A stretch of DNA of 64,000 nt from NCBI GenBank assembly GCA_009996615.1, contig JAACZU010000012.1:1-64000 (forward strand). Direction: 5' to 3'. Both the position numbers and the translations under genes were made by a program. Shown in pieces: positions 19,133 through 28,818 of the stretch. Numbering within the stretch: the first letter of the stretch is position 1; each line of letters opens with the position of its first letter. The DNA is from Rhodanobacteraceae bacterium. GTDB lineage: Bacteria > Pseudomonadota > Gammaproteobacteria > Xanthomonadales > Rhodanobacteraceae. Below the pieces are notes generated by a model. The model saw only the letters and a program-made list of their open reading frames with translations, made no database searches and was not told the origin of the DNA.

Positions 19133-20086
19133 TCACTCCTCGCCCGCCTGCCACAGCAGCGGATTGCCGCTGGCGCGGTGATAGCCCTGCTCGCCGAGCA
19201 GCAGGTCGAGCGCGAGGCTGGCGAGGTCATCGGCGACCGGCTCGACCGCGGCGTCGTGCTCGACGTAGACGATCTTGCGATAGCTGCTGCACTCGTCGCA
19301 GGCCTCGGCGCGTACGGCCGCCGCATCTGCCGCAATGGTGGGGCCGCCGTCCGCCGCGTCGAGTGTGTAGTAGCCGATCTGCTTGCCGTTGCCGCACTGG
19401 CTGCACTGCGCGCGCACGCGATGCCACTCGCTCGCGCACAACGCGCAGTGCAGGTAGCGATAGCCCTGGTACGGCGCCTGCGCGTGCACGATGCTGGCGA
19501 CCGGCAGGCTGCCACAGAGCGGGCACACGCCCGGCACGTCGAGCGGCGCGACGCGCTCCGCCGTGAAGGTCCGCGCCAGTGCGACCCATTGCACCTGCAG
19601 CGCGGCCATAACGAACGGCGCGGCCGCGCGGTCGAGCGAGTCGCTCGCCACGCCGCCGAGCAGCGCCGCGGCCTGCAACACGATCCACTCATCCGGCGCC
19701 GCGCGCAGCCGCGTGGCCAGCGCACCGACCGCCGCCGGCACGCCGCGCTCGGCCGCAAGTGCATCGGCGATCGCCCGCAACACTCCGCGCCAGGCCCCTG
19801 TGCCGAGTTCCGCGCCCGCCAGCGGCGGCATGCGATGCGCCGCGGCCTGCGCGATCGCCGCCTCGGTCGGCAACGTCACGTCGATGGCCGCCCCCAGCGC
19901 CGCCTGCTGCGCGTCAGCGACACGTGCCATCAGGCGCAGGTAATCGCCGATCGCATGCCCCTCAGCCAGTTGCCGCAGCCGCGCCGCGCGCCGCGCGAAC
20001 ACCTGCCCATCCGGCAGGCGCACGCGCGGAATCGCGCGCGAGGCAAGTGTTTCGATCTGCCCGCGTTCGAGGATGCGTTGCACCAT
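19133..20086 (-). CDS. fdhE: Formate dehydrogenase accessory protein FdhE
   Basis: A 317-residue cytoplasmic protein needed for assembly of active respiratory formate dehydrogenase. Four C-x-x-C pairs mark the rubredoxin-like metal sites: CPLCGS, CALCAS, CSQCGN and CDECSS. The N-terminal region ([30 protein letters not shown]) matches the family. The ATG at 20086 (MVQRILERG) is used; an ATG at 20116 would add ten basic residues. It sits between the formate dehydrogenase structural genes and selA, consistent with a dedicated assembly role for the neighbouring selenoenzyme. Confidence 0.93.
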   Translation of the reverse strand: MVQRILERGQIETLASRAIPRVRLPDGQVFARRAARLRQLAEGHAIGDYLRLMARVADAQQAALGAAIDVTLPTEAAIAQAAAHRMPPLAGAELGTGAWRGVLRAIADALAAERGVPAAVGALATRLRAAPDEWIVLQAAALLGGVASDSLDRAAAPFVMAALQVQWVALARTFTAERVAPLDVPGVCPLCGSLPVASIVHAQAPYQGYRYLHCALCASEWHRVRAQCSQCGNGKQIGYYTLDAADGGPTIAADAAAVRAEACDECSSYRKIVYVEHDAAVEPVADDLASLALDLLLGEQGYHRASGNPLLWQAGEE

Positions 20087-20149
20087 GCGATTGGCCCGGC
20101 GGTGGCGTCGGGGCATGGTAGCGCCAGCGCGGGCGCGCTGCAGGGCCGG

Positions 20150-20308
20150 CGTCGGGTAGCGCGAACACCCTCCCCACCCGACCCCTCGCGCATCCTGCGC
20201 TCGCAAGTCCAGTCCGCACATCCCTGTGCGGCCGTTCACCGGCGATCGCTGCCCGACGGCAGCGATCGAAAGCCCGGCTCCCCCCTTGAAGGGGACGGCT
20301 TGAAGAGC
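20150..20308. repeat. Dispersed repeat between fdnI and fdhE
   Basis: It contains CCCTCCCCACCCGACCCCTC, then CGATCGAAAGCCCGGCTCC and CCCTTGAAGGGGA. The same parts occur in reverse order at about 63055-63125, so this is one mobile or expanded family. It interrupts the fdn-fdhE-sel transcription unit without an obvious terminator. Confidence 0.6.
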
Positions 20309-20310
20309 AG

Positions 20311-20952
20311 CTAGGTGCGCGGCTTGGCCGCGCCGCGCGCGACCTCGCGGAACCACGCGCGGTGGTGCTTCCACGCCCAGCCCGGGGTTACGGTGCCGCG
20401 GGTCATCGCGCGCAGCGAGCCCTTGACCCAGATCGCGGCGTAGATGTGCACGATGATCGCGCAGACCAGCACGGTCGCGGCGATCGCGTGCAGCACGGAG
20501 GCGAGGCGGACCAGGCCGATGGAGAAGTACAGCGAGAAGTACGCGCGCCAGATCACGAGGCCCGACAGCAACAGCACGAGCAGGCACAGCACGATCAGGA
20601 AGTAGAGCAGCTTCTGGCCGGCGTTGTAGCGGCCGACCTCGGGCAGGTCCTGCTCGCGGTTGGCGACCACGTCGCGGGCGTGCCGCAGCCAGGTCCAGTC
20701 GGCGGCCTGCATGCGGTTGTCGCGGCCGACCTTCAGCGCGAGCAGCACGAACACGATGAACATGAACAGCCCGATGAACGGGTGCAGGATGCGCGTCCAC
20801 GGGCCGCCGCCGAACAGGTGGCTGAGCCAGAACAGCGCCGGGTGGAACAGCGCCAGGCCCGACAGCGCGGCCAGCACGAAGCCGATCGCGACCAGCCAGT
20901 GGTTGATGCGCGTGGGCGCGGTATAACGGACGATCTCGCGCGACGCGTTCAT
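20311..20952 (-). CDS. fdnI: Formate dehydrogenase N cytochrome b556 subunit
   Basis: A 213-residue inner-membrane subunit that anchors the enzyme and passes electrons from formate to quinone. It opens [28 protein letters not shown], with the haem-ligand histidine region in helix 1. Further helices are [44 protein letters not shown] and [27 protein letters not shown], which contains histidines placed for haem ligation. The ATG at 20952 overlaps the fdnH stop as ATGA. It is similar in length to E. coli FdnI. Confidence 0.94.
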   Translation of the reverse strand: MNASREIVRYTAPTRINHWLVAIGFVLAALSGLALFHPALFWLSHLFGGGPWTRILHPFIGLFMFIVFVLLALKVGRDNRMQAADWTWLRHARDVVANREQDLPEVGRYNAGQKLLYFLIVLCLLVLLLSGLVIWRAYFSLYFSIGLVRLASVLHAIAATVLVCAIIVHIYAAIWVKGSLRAMTRGTVTPGWAWKHHRAWFREVARGAAKPRT

Positions 20953-21854
20953 GACGGTTTCTCCAGCTCGCGGCGCGCGGCTTCCTCGTCGCGTTCGTCG
21001 GTTTCGTTCGGGCCGATGCCGATGTAGTGGAGGAAGCCGGCGAGGATCGTCGCGGCCATCGCCAGCAGCGCGACCGGCTTCGCCGCGCCTTTCCACAGGC
21101 CGACCATCGCGCCGATCTTCGGCTGTGCCGGCAGGTTGGCGTAGAGCTGCGGCTGGTCCGCGTGGTGCAGCACGTACATCACGTGCGTGCCGCCGACGCC
21201 GGCCGGGTCGTACAGGCCGGCATTCGCGAAGCCGCGCGATTTGAGGTCTTCGATACGCTCGGCGGCGTGCTGCTTCATGTCGTCCTTGCTGCCGAACACG
21301 ATCGCGCCGGTGGGGCAGGTCTTGACGCAGGCCGGTTCGAGGCCGACCGCGACGCGGTCCGAGCACAGCGTGCACTTGTAGGCCTTGCCGTCCTTGCGCG
21401 AGATGCGCGGGATGTTGAACGGGCAGCCGGTGATGCAGTAGCCGCAGCCGATGCAGTGCTCCTCGTGGAAGTCGACGATGCCGTTGGCGTACTTCACGAT
21501 CGCACCGGGCGACGGACAGGCCTCGAGGCAGCCCGGATGCGCGCAGTGCATGCAGCCGTCCTTGCGGATCAGCCATTCGAGGTGGCCGCTGTCGGGGTTT
21601 TCGTATTCGGTGAAGCGCATCAGCGTCCACGACTGCGCGCTGAGGTCGGCCGGGTTGTCGTAGTGGCCGCTGCAGGTGCCGATCTCGTCGCGCAGGTCGT
21701 TCCATTCCATGCACGCGACCTGGCAGGCCTTGCAGCCGATGCACTTGCTGACGTCGATCAGCTTGGCGACCTCGCCGGTGTGCGCGCCGCGCGCCCGTGG
21801 CGAGGGCGTGGTTGTTGCCGAACGACGCACGATGTCGAGTGATTGCAGGGTCAT
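20949..21854 (-). CDS. fdnH: Formate dehydrogenase N iron-sulfur subunit
   Basis: A 301-residue beta subunit with four cubane cluster motifs: [37 protein letters not shown] and CTLCSDRV...PACVKTCP. These wire electrons from the catalytic subunit to the cytochrome. A single C-terminal transmembrane helix ([22 protein letters not shown]) anchors it on the periplasmic side. The N-terminus ([14 protein letters not shown]...[11 protein letters not shown]) lines up with E. coli FdnH. It is coupled to fdnI by a 4-base overlap. Confidence 0.96.
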   Translation of the reverse strand: MTLQSLDIVRRSATTTPSPRARGAHTGEVAKLIDVSKCIGCKACQVACMEWNDLRDEIGTCSGHYDNPADLSAQSWTLMRFTEYENPDSGHLEWLIRKDGCMHCAHPGCLEACPSPGAIVKYANGIVDFHEEHCIGCGYCITGCPFNIPRISRKDGKAYKCTLCSDRVAVGLEPACVKTCPTGAIVFGSKDDMKQHAAERIEDLKSRGFANAGLYDPAGVGGTHVMYVLHHADQPQLYANLPAQPKIGAMVGLWKGAAKPVALLAMAATILAGFLHYIGIGPNETDERDEEAARRELEKPS

Positions 21855-21884
21855 CGGAGTCTCCTCGAGGCAGCGCCACCAACG

Positions 21885-21965
21885 GCTCGTCGTTCCGGCG
21901 AACGCCGGAACCCAGTGCCTTCAAGGCAAGGAGCTGGATCCCGGCGTGCGCCGGGATGACGAGCG
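21885..21965. repeat. Dispersed repeat, CGTTCCGGCGAACGCCGGAAC family
   Basis: Two palindromes, TTCCGGCGAACGCCGGAA and ATCCCGGCGTGCGCCGGGAT, lie between fdnG and fdnH. Copies of this family are also at about 26060, 39185, 43230, 43410, 47850 and 51053. Confidence 0.65.
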
Positions 21966-22001
21966 GATAGTCGGTTGCGCTGTCCTCAGCGTGCTGCGCC
22001 T

Positions 22002-25000
22002 CTATGCCTTTTCAACCTTGACCAGGAACGACTTGAACTCCGGCGTCTGCGAGTTGCCGTCGCCGACGACCGGGGTCAGCGTGTTGGCGAGGAAGCCGGC
22101 CTTGGCGACGCCGGTGAAGCCCCAGTGGATCGGGATGCCGACCGTGTGCACGGTCTTGCCCTCGATCGTCAGCGGCTTGATGCGCTTGGTCACCATCGCG
22201 ACCGCGGTGATGTGGCCGCGGTTCGAGCTGACCTTGACGCGCGCGCCGGTCGCGATGCCGATCTCGTTGGCCAGCGCCTCGCCGATCTCGACGAACTGCT
22301 CGGGCTGGATGATCGCGTTCAGCCGGCAGTGCTTGGTCCAGTAGTGGAAGTGCTCGGTCAGGCGGTAGGTCGTGGCGACGTGCGGGAACGCATCGGCCTT
22401 GCCGAACGCGGCGCGGTCGTCGGCGAACACGCGCGCGGCCGGGTTGTTGAGCGCGAGCGGCTGGTCGGGGTTGAGCGGATTGCTCGCCAGCGGCGTCTCG
22501 AACGGCTCGTAGTGCTCCGGGAACGGGCCTTCGGCCATCGCGCCGCGCGCGAAGAAACGCGCGACGCCTTCCGGGTTCATGATGAACGGGCCCATGCCGA
22601 GGTCCGGATTCTCATCGGCTTTGTAGTCCGGCACGTCGGCGCCGATCCAGGCGCTGCCGTTCCAGCGCACCAGCACGCGCGCTGGATCGAACGGCGCGCC
22701 GGCCGGATCGCACGAGGCGCGGTTGTAGAGCACGCGCCGGTTGGCCGGCCACGCCCAGGCCCAGTTGATCGTCTGGCCGATGCCAGTCGGATCGGCGTTG
22801 TCGCGCCGCGCCATCAGGTTGCCGGTCGGGCCCCAGGCGCCGCAGAAGATCCAGCAGCCGCTGGCGGTGCTGCCGTCGTCGCGCAGCTCGGCGAAGCCGG
22901 CGAGCTGCTCGCCGGCCTTGCGCGTGATCTTCGCCGGATCCTTAGGGTCGGCGAGGTCTTTCAGCGCGTAGCCGGAATACTCCTTCGCCAGTTCCTCCGC
23001 GCTCGGGCTTTCCGGCTGCGCGTATGGCCAGGAGAGCTTCGTGATCGGATCCGGGAATGTGCCGCCCTCCTTCGCGTACAGCGCGCGCAGGCGCACGAAC
23101 AAGGCTCCCATGATCTCGAGGTCGCTGCGCGCCTCGCCGGGCGGGTTGGCGCCCTTCCAGTGCCACTGCAGCCAGCGCGAGGAGTTGGTCAGCGAACCGT
23201 CCTCCTCGGCGAAGCACGTGGTCGGCAGGCGGAACACCTCGGTCTGGATCTTCGAAGGATCGACGTCGTTGTGTTCGCCGGCGTTGCGCCAGAACTCGCT
23301 CGTCTCGGTCGCGAGCGGATCCATGATGACGAGGTACTTCAACTGCGCCAGGCTCGCGTCCATCTTGGCCTTGTTCGGCGCCGCGGCGAGCGGGTTGAAG
23401 CCCTGGCAGATGTAGCCGTTGACCTTGCCCTGGCGCATCAGTTCGAAGGTCTGCAGCATGTCGTAGGGCTTGTCGAGCTTGGGCAGGTAGTCGTAGCCCC
23501 AGTGGTTGTCCGCGGTCGCCGCGTCGCCCCACCACGCCTTCATGAAGCTGACGAAGAACTTGCGGTAGTTCTGCCAGTAGCTGAGCTGGTTCGGCCGCAG
23601 CGGCTTCAGCGCGCGCGCGGCGATATACGCATCGTAGTCCTGCTCGGCCTCGTTCGGCAGCGTCATGTAGCCGGTCAACAGGTTCGACATCAGGCCGAGG
23701 TCGGTCAGGCCCTGGATGTTCGAATGCCCGCGCAGCGCGTTCATGCCGCCGCCGGCGATGCCGATGTTGCCGAGCAGCAGCTGCACCATCGCGCCGGTGC
23801 GGATCATCTGCGAGCCGATCGAGTGCTGCGTCCAGCCGAGCGCGTACATGATCGTCATCGCGCGCGTCGGCGTGGCGGTCGACGCGATCAGGTCCCAGAT
23901 CGGCAGCGTCTTGTCCTTCGGCGTGCCGCAGACGCGCTCGACCATCTCGGGCGTGTAGCGCGCGTAATGCTGCTTCAACAGGTTGTAGACGCAGCGCGGA
24001 TCGGTCAGCGTCGGATCGGTGCGCACGTAGCCGTCGGCGCCGAGCTCGTAGTCCCAGCTCGACTTGTCGTAGCGGCGCTTGTCGGCGTCATAGCCCGAGT
24101 ACAGGCCGCCCTCGAACGCGAACGCGTCCTTCACGATGAACGACAGGTCGGTGTAGTTGACGACGTACTCGCGCTGGATCTTGTCGTTTTCCAGCAGGTA
24201 GCGGATCAGCCCGCCGAGGAACACGATGTCGGTGCCGGTACGGATCGGCAGGTAGTGGTCGGCGACCGAAGCCGAGCGCGTGAAGCGCGGATCGACGACG
24301 ATCAGCTTGGCCTTGTTGTGCGCCTTCGCCTCGGTGACCCACTTGAAGCCGCACGGGTGCGCCTCGGCGGCGTTGCCACCCATGATCAGGACCAGGTCGG
24401 CATTCTTGATGTCGACCCAGTGATTCGTCATCGCGCCGCGGCCAAACGTCGGGGCAAGACCTGCCACCGTCGGGCCGTGTCAGACGCGCGCCTGGTTGTC
24501 GAAGGCCAGCAGTCCGAGCGAACGCGCGACCTTGTGCGTGAGGTAGCCGACCTCATTGCTGCTGGCCGAAGCGGCCAGCATGCCGGTGGTCAGCCAGCGG
24601 TTCACGGTCCGGCCGTCGGCGGTCTTCTCGACGAAGTTCGCGTCGCGGTCGGCCTTCATCAGCTTGGCGATGCGCTCGAGCGCGTCGTCCCAGGAGATGC
24701 GCTGCCACGTGTCCGAGCCGGGCGCGCGGTACTCCGGATGCTGCAGCCGGTTCGGACTGTGGATGAAGTCGACCAGCGCGGCGCCCTTCGGGCACAGCGT
24801 GCCGCGGTTGACCGGATGGTCCGGATCGCCTTCGATGTGGAAGATGCTCGGCTGCGCGTTCTTGGCGCCGTCGCCGAGGCTGTACATCAGCACGCCGCAG
24901 GCGACCGAGCAGTAGGGACAGGTGTTGCGCGTCTCGGTCGCGCGCGCGAGCTTGAACTGGCGCACCTCCGCCAGCGCCGGCGTGGGCGAGAAGCCCATCA

Positions 25001-25070
25001 GCGCGAGACTCGAACCCACCAGCGTGGCGCCGGTGACCTTCAGGAACTGACGCCGGGTCAGGTCTGCCAT
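22002..25070 (-). CDS. fdnG: Formate dehydrogenase N catalytic subunit, selenoprotein
   Basis: The molybdopterin-guanine-dinucleotide/selenocysteine subunit that oxidises formate in the periplasm. It is 1022 residues when the in-frame UGA at 24480-24482 is read as Sec197, flanked by FDNQARV and HGPTVAGLAPTFGRGA, exactly the Sec context of E. coli FdnG. A naive reading splits it into two frames at this codon. The N-terminus is a twin-arginine signal (TRRQFLKV), followed by a 4Fe-4S motif CPYCSVACG...LCPKG. The C-terminal half has the cofactor-binding NSGRWLQWHWKG-like and MARRDNADP stretches. The ATG at 25070 has GGAG just upstream. It is the first gene of the formate dehydrogenase and Sec block. 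Confidence 0.97.
24436..24479 (-). promoter_or_regulatory. SECIS-like hairpin directly after the fdnG UGA
   Basis: Immediately 3' of the UGA, the mRNA has GGCA and UGCC pairing around the loop GGUCU (loop at 24457-24461). This is the same GGUCU loop that SelB recognises in E. coli fdhF and fdnG. The lower part can extend with CGACGG-like pairing to the GUCGG side. Distance and loop sequence fit a bacterial SECIS element. Confidence 0.85.
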
Positions 25071-25159
25071 CGCGGTCTCCTCGGAAGTCGCAGACCGCGC
25101 CAGTGTATGCCTGTGCCCGGAGCGCCGCAAAGGCGCCCGGAATCGGCGGCTGGGATGGC

Positions 25160-25252
25160 GGGCAGGAGCGGCTTCAGCCGCGATGCCTTTCAGCCCCCTG
25201 CCCCGCCCCAGCCCTTGTCGCGGCTGAAGCCGCTCCTGCGACGGCGACGGCT
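25160..25252. repeat. Dispersed repeat upstream of fdnG
   Basis: The arms AGGAGCGGCTTCAGCCGCGA and TCGCGGCTGAAGCCGCTCCT form a long inverted repeat in the rlmB-fdnG gap. It belongs to the GCATCGCGGCTGAAGCCGC family. The fdnG promoter should lie in this gap (25071-25255), but I see no convincing -10/-35 pair. Confidence 0.65.
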
Positions 25253-25255
25253 GGC

Positions 25256-26002
25256 TCAGCGCTTGGCGCCACGCTGGCGCAGCGTCTCGAACAGCGTGAT
25301 GCCGGTCGCGACCGAGACGTTCAGGCTCTCGACGTCGCCACGCATCGGGATCTGCGCGAGGAAGTCGCAGGTCTCGCGGGTCAGCCGGCGCAGGCCCTCG
25401 CCCTCGCTGCCGAGCACGACCGCGATCGGGCCGTCCAGGTCGACCGTGTAGAGCGACTGCCCGCTCTCGCCGACCAGCCCGACCAGCCACACGCCGGCCT
25501 CCTTCAGCGCCTTCAGCGCGCGCGCGAGGTTGGTCGCGCTGACGATCGGCACGCGGTCGGCGGCACCGGCCGAGGCGCGGCGCACGGTCGGCGTGACGCC
25601 GACAGCGCGGTCCTTCGGCACGATCACCGCGGTGACGCCGGCGGCCTCGGCGCTGCGCAGGCAGGCACCGAAGTTGTGCGGATCGGTGATGCCGTCGAGC
25701 ACGAGGAACAGCGCGTCGCGGCCGGCCTGCTCGGCCAGGCCCGCCAGCGCCGAGTCCGGTAGCGCCGCCGGCGCGTTGTAGCGCGCGACCACGCCCTGGT
25801 GGCGCGCGCCGCCGGTCATGCGGTCGAGCGCGGCGCGGTCGCGCGCATGCGGCTTCACGCCAAGTTCGCGCGCGCGCTCGCCGAGTTCCTTGACGCGCGC
25901 GTTCTGGCTGCCGCTTTCGATGTACAGCTCGACCAGGTTGCCGACGTCGTGGTTCAGCGCGGCTTCGACGGCGTGGATGCCGATCAGGAGTTCGTTGGAC
26001 AT
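25256..26002 (-). CDS. rlmB: 23S rRNA (guanosine-2251-2'-O)-methyltransferase RlmB
   Basis: A 248-residue SPOUT methyltransferase that modifies G2251 in the peptidyl-transferase P loop. The N-terminal substrate-binding domain (GIHAVEAALN...) is followed by the knotted SAM-binding domain: FLVLDGITDPHNFGACLRSAEAAGVTAVIVP, VVLGSEGEGLRRLTRETCD and IPMRGDVESLNVSVATGITLFE. The start ATG at 26002 (MSNELLIG) is the family start; the upstream extension runs through repeats. It follows rnr on the same strand, the usual rnr-rlmB pairing. Confidence 0.96.
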   Translation of the reverse strand: MSNELLIGIHAVEAALNHDVGNLVELYIESGSQNARVKELGERARELGVKPHARDRAALDRMTGGARHQGVVARYNAPAALPDSALAGLAEQAGRDALFLVLDGITDPHNFGACLRSAEAAGVTAVIVPKDRAVGVTPTVRRASAGAADRVPIVSATNLARALKALKEAGVWLVGLVGESGQSLYTVDLDGPIAVVLGSEGEGLRRLTRETCDFLAQIPMRGDVESLNVSVATGITLFETLRQRGAKR

Positions 26003-26090
26003 TGGGTGCCGGGATTGGGGATTGGGGATGGGGGATTCGCGAACAGCCACCGGCTCGTCATGCCGGCGAAGGCCGGCACCCAGCGACTTG
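26003..26090. repeat. GGGATTGGGGATTGGGGAT repeat plus CGGCGAAGGCCGG palindrome
   Basis: About 26010-26036 carries GGGATTGGGGATTGGGGATG, a repeat type common in xanthomonads; a reversed relative (ATCCCGAATCCCGAATCACC) is at about 51089. About 26058-26080 carries TCATGCCGGCGAAGGCCGGC of the CGTTCCGGCGAACGCCGG family. No gene is seen in 26003-26203. Confidence 0.6.
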
Positions 26091-26203
26091 CATTTCGCAG
26101 AGTGTAATGGCCGGAACGGCAAACCACGGCGGCGCAGCCGCGACGAGACGCAGCGGCGGTCGCCGTGCCCGCTCGCGGCTGCACTCGTCAGCGGACCCTG
26201 CCC

Positions 26204-28504
26204 CTACCGCTCCGCCACCAGCCGGAAGTCGATCTTGCGGTCCTCCAGGCTCGCGCGCAGCACCTGCACGCGCACCTCGTCGCCGAGGCGGAACTTCAGG
26301 CCACGGCGTTCGCCGGTCAACAGGCGCCGCGTCGCGTCGAAGTGGTAGTAGTCGTTCGGCAGCTGCGTGATGTGCACCAGGCCGCTGATCTTCGACACGG
26401 TCAGCTCGACGAACAGGCCGAACGAGGTGACGCCGGAGACGATGCCGGCGAACTCGCTGCCGACGTGCTTCTCCATCCACGCGCACTTGTAGCGCTCGTC
26501 GACGTCGCGCTCGGCCTCGTCGGCACGGCGCTCGTTGTGCGAGCAGTGCACGCACAGGCTGGCCATGTCGCTCGGACTGTACTGGTAGGTAGCCGGCTTG
26601 CCGCCGCCGAGCGCGTGGCGGATCGCGCGGTGCACGAGCAGGTCCGGGTAGCGGCGGATCGGCGAAGTGAAGTGCGCGTAGTGCTGCAGCGCGAGGCCGA
26701 AATGGCCGGGGTCGCCCGGCTGGTACACGGCCAGGCTCTGCGAACGCAACAGCACCGACTCGATCAGGCCGGCGTCGGGGCGCTTGCGCACCTTCTTCAG
26801 CAGCGCCGAGAAGTCGGCCGGCGTGACCTGGTCGGCCGGCGGCAGGCTCAGCTTGAATTCGCGCAGGAACTCGAGCAGGTCCTCGTACTTGGAGGCCGGC
26901 GGCGGCGCATGCACGCGGTACGGCGTCGGCATGCGCTTCCTGTGCAGGAAGCGCGCCGCCTCGACGTTGGCCGCGATCATGCACTCCTCGATCAGCTTGT
27001 GCGCGTCGTTGCGCTCGCGCGCACCGAGCTGCACGACCTCGCCGTTCGCGCCGAGGCGGAACTCGACCTCGCTGCTGTCGAAGTCGATCGCACCGCGCCG
27101 CTGGCGCGCCTTGGCCAGCACCTTGTAGAGGCGGTGCAGGTTGCGCAGGTGCGGCATCACGTCGGCCAGTTCGGCACGCGCATCGACGTCCTTCTCGCCG
27201 AGGGCCTGCCAGACGCGGTTGTAGGTCAGGCGCGCGTGCGAGCGCATCACCGCCGGGTAGAACTTCGAGCGCGTGACCTCGCCGTCGGCGTCGATGCGCA
27301 TGTCGCAGACCATGCACAGGCGCTCGACCTTCGGGTTGAGCGAGCAGATGCCGTTGGACAGCGTCTCCGGCAGCATCGGCACGACGAAGCCGGGGAAGTA
27401 CACCGAGGTCGAGCGGTTCTGCGCCTCGTCGTCGAGCGCGCTGCCGGGCCGCACGTAGTGCGACACGTCGGCGATCGCGACGAGCAGGCGAAAGCCGTCG
27501 GCGGTCGGCTCGGCGTAGACCGCGTCGTCGAAGTCCTTCGCGTCCTCGCCGTCGATCGTGACCAGCGGCGTGTCGCGCAGGTCGACGCGGTCGACCGTCG
27601 CGGCGTACTCGACTTCCGGCTCGACGTCGGCCGCCTCGCGCAGCGCCTCGGCCGGCCATTCGCGCGGCAGGTCGTGGCCGGCGATCGCCATCTCGACCAC
27701 CAGCGACGGCGTCAGGCGCTCGCCGAGCACTGCGAGGATGCGCCCGACCGGCCCGCGCTGCACGGTCGGCTGCTCGGTGATCTCGACGATGACGATCTGG
27801 CCCGAGCGCGCGCCGCGGTCCTTGCCCGGCATGATCAGCACGTCCTGGTGCAGGCGGCGGTCGTCCGGCGTGACCAGCACCAGGCCGTTGTCCTCGATCA
27901 CGCGGCCGACCAGGCGCGGCGAGCGGCGCTCGAGCACCTCGACGATCGCGCCCTCCTTGCGGCCGCGGCGGTCGATGCCGATCACGCTGCCGAGCACGCG
28001 GTCGCCGTGCAGCACCTTGCGCATCTCCGCCGGCGACAGGTACAGGTCCTCGCCGCCCTCGTCGGCGCGCAGGAAGCCGTAGCCGTCGGCGTTGGCGAGC
28101 ACGACGCCCGGGATCAGGTTGAGCTTGCTGGCGACGCCGTAGCCGCCGCGGCGGTTCTGGATCAGCTGGCCGTCGCGCAGCATTGCGCCGAGGCGGCGCG
28201 TGAGCGCCTCGAAGTCCTGCGGCGCGGTCAGGTGCAGCGCGTGCGCGATCGCCTCGATCTTCATCAGCTCGCCGTGCTCGGCCAGCAGCGCCAGGATCGC
28301 CTCGCGGCTGGCGATCGGCCGCTCGTAGCGGGCCGCCTCGCGCTCGGCGTACGGATCATGGATGCGCGGCGGCGGCGCGCCCTTCTTCTTCGGCAGCGGC
28401 GGCAGCCGTTCCGGCATGAACTTCGGCAAACCGGCGCGCTGGCCGGGACCGCGCTTGGGGCGTTGCGCGCCGGTGCGCGCGGTCGTGCTCTTTCTTCTCT
28501 TCAA
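26204..28504 (-). CDS. rnr: Ribonuclease R
   Basis: A 766-residue processive 3'-5' exoribonuclease of the RNB family that degrades structured RNA. Domain order is a basic N-terminal tail and helix-turn-helix (1-110), cold-shock domains (about 130-260), the RNB catalytic domain with TIDGEDAKDFDDAV, and a C-terminal S1 domain (SGVTSFGLFVELTVSKISGLVHI). The start codon is TTG at 28504, with AAGGA 7 nt upstream. The protein stops soon after the S1 domain (FRLVAER), so the lysine-rich C-terminal tail of E. coli RNase R is missing, while the first 45 residues are strongly basic. Confidence 0.96.
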   Translation of the reverse strand: MKRRKSTTARTGAQRPKRGPGQRAGLPKFMPERLPPLPKKKGAPPPRIHDPYAEREAARYERPIASREAILALLAEHGELMKIEAIAHALHLTAPQDFEALTRRLGAMLRDGQLIQNRRGGYGVASKLNLIPGVVLANADGYGFLRADEGGEDLYLSPAEMRKVLHGDRVLGSVIGIDRRGRKEGAIVEVLERRSPRLVGRVIEDNGLVLVTPDDRRLHQDVLIMPGKDRGARSGQIVIVEITEQPTVQRGPVGRILAVLGERLTPSLVVEMAIAGHDLPREWPAEALREAADVEPEVEYAATVDRVDLRDTPLVTIDGEDAKDFDDAVYAEPTADGFRLLVAIADVSHYVRPGSALDDEAQNRSTSVYFPGFVVPMLPETLSNGICSLNPKVERLCMVCDMRIDADGEVTRSKFYPAVMRSHARLTYNRVWQALGEKDVDARAELADVMPHLRNLHRLYKVLAKARQRRGAIDFDSSEVEFRLGANGEVVQLGARERNDAHKLIEECMIAANVEAARFLHRKRMPTPYRVHAPPPASKYEDLLEFLREFKLSLPPADQVTPADFSALLKKVRKRPDAGLIESVLLRSQSLAVYQPGDPGHFGLALQHYAHFTSPIRRYPDLLVHRAIRHALGGGKPATYQYSPSDMASLCVHCSHNERRADEAERDVDERYKCAWMEKHVGSEFAGIVSGVTSFGLFVELTVSKISGLVHITQLPNDYYHFDATRRLLTGERRGLKFRLGDEVRVQVLRASLEDRKIDFRLVAER

Positions 28505-28568
28505 TGTGGATTCCTTGTCATGCGGAGGCTGCGTCGGCAGGCATCTGCGTGCATGCTAACAAAAGGTG

Positions 28569-28597
28569 TTGACACCCCGTGTACCTGACAGTATTGT
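28569..28597 (+). promoter_or_regulatory. Promoter of tRNA-Leu
   Basis: TTGACA (28569-28574), a 17-base spacer and TATTGT (28592-28597) form a near-consensus sigma-70 promoter. It is followed by a GC-rich discriminator (CGCGCCCCCGG), as is typical of growth-rate-controlled stable RNA genes. It lies about 34 bases upstream of the mature tRNA. Confidence 0.75.
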
Positions 28598-28630
28598 TCG
28601 CGCCCCCGGTTGGTGAGACCCGCCGGGTTG

Positions 28631-28715
<85 letters not shown>

Positions 28716-28730
28716 ACGGATTGATGAATG

Positions 28731-28754
28731 AACCCGCCTTCTGGCGGGTTTTTT
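28731..28754 (+). terminator. Intrinsic terminator after tRNA-Leu
   Basis: The stem AACCCGCC and GGCGGGTT, with loop TTCT, is followed by TTTTCG. It is a clean Rho-independent terminator 15 bases after the tRNA. Confidence 0.88.
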
Positions 28755-28801
28755 CGTTTCAGGGCCTCGTGCTTCGCGTCCTCGGCGCGAGGGCCACGCG
28801 C

Positions 28802-28807
28802 TATAAT
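28802..28807 (+). promoter_or_regulatory. -10 element for the gcvP leader
   Basis: A perfect TATAAT lies 11 bases before the first aptamer stem, so transcription would start just ahead of the riboswitch. No good -35 hexamer is evident at the right distance. Confidence 0.55.
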
Positions 28808-28818
28808 CGCTCTTTCAA

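Noticed and set aside
22002-25490. fdnG as a pseudogene split into two frames
   Set aside because: The break is a UGA at the exact Sec position of FdnG, followed by a SECIS-like loop, with selA, selB, selC and selD next door. Recoding is far more likely than decay.
28773-28778. TTCGCG as -35 of the gcvP leader promoter
   Set aside because: Spacing to TATAAT would be 23 bases, too long for a standard sigma-70 promoter, so no -35 is annotated.
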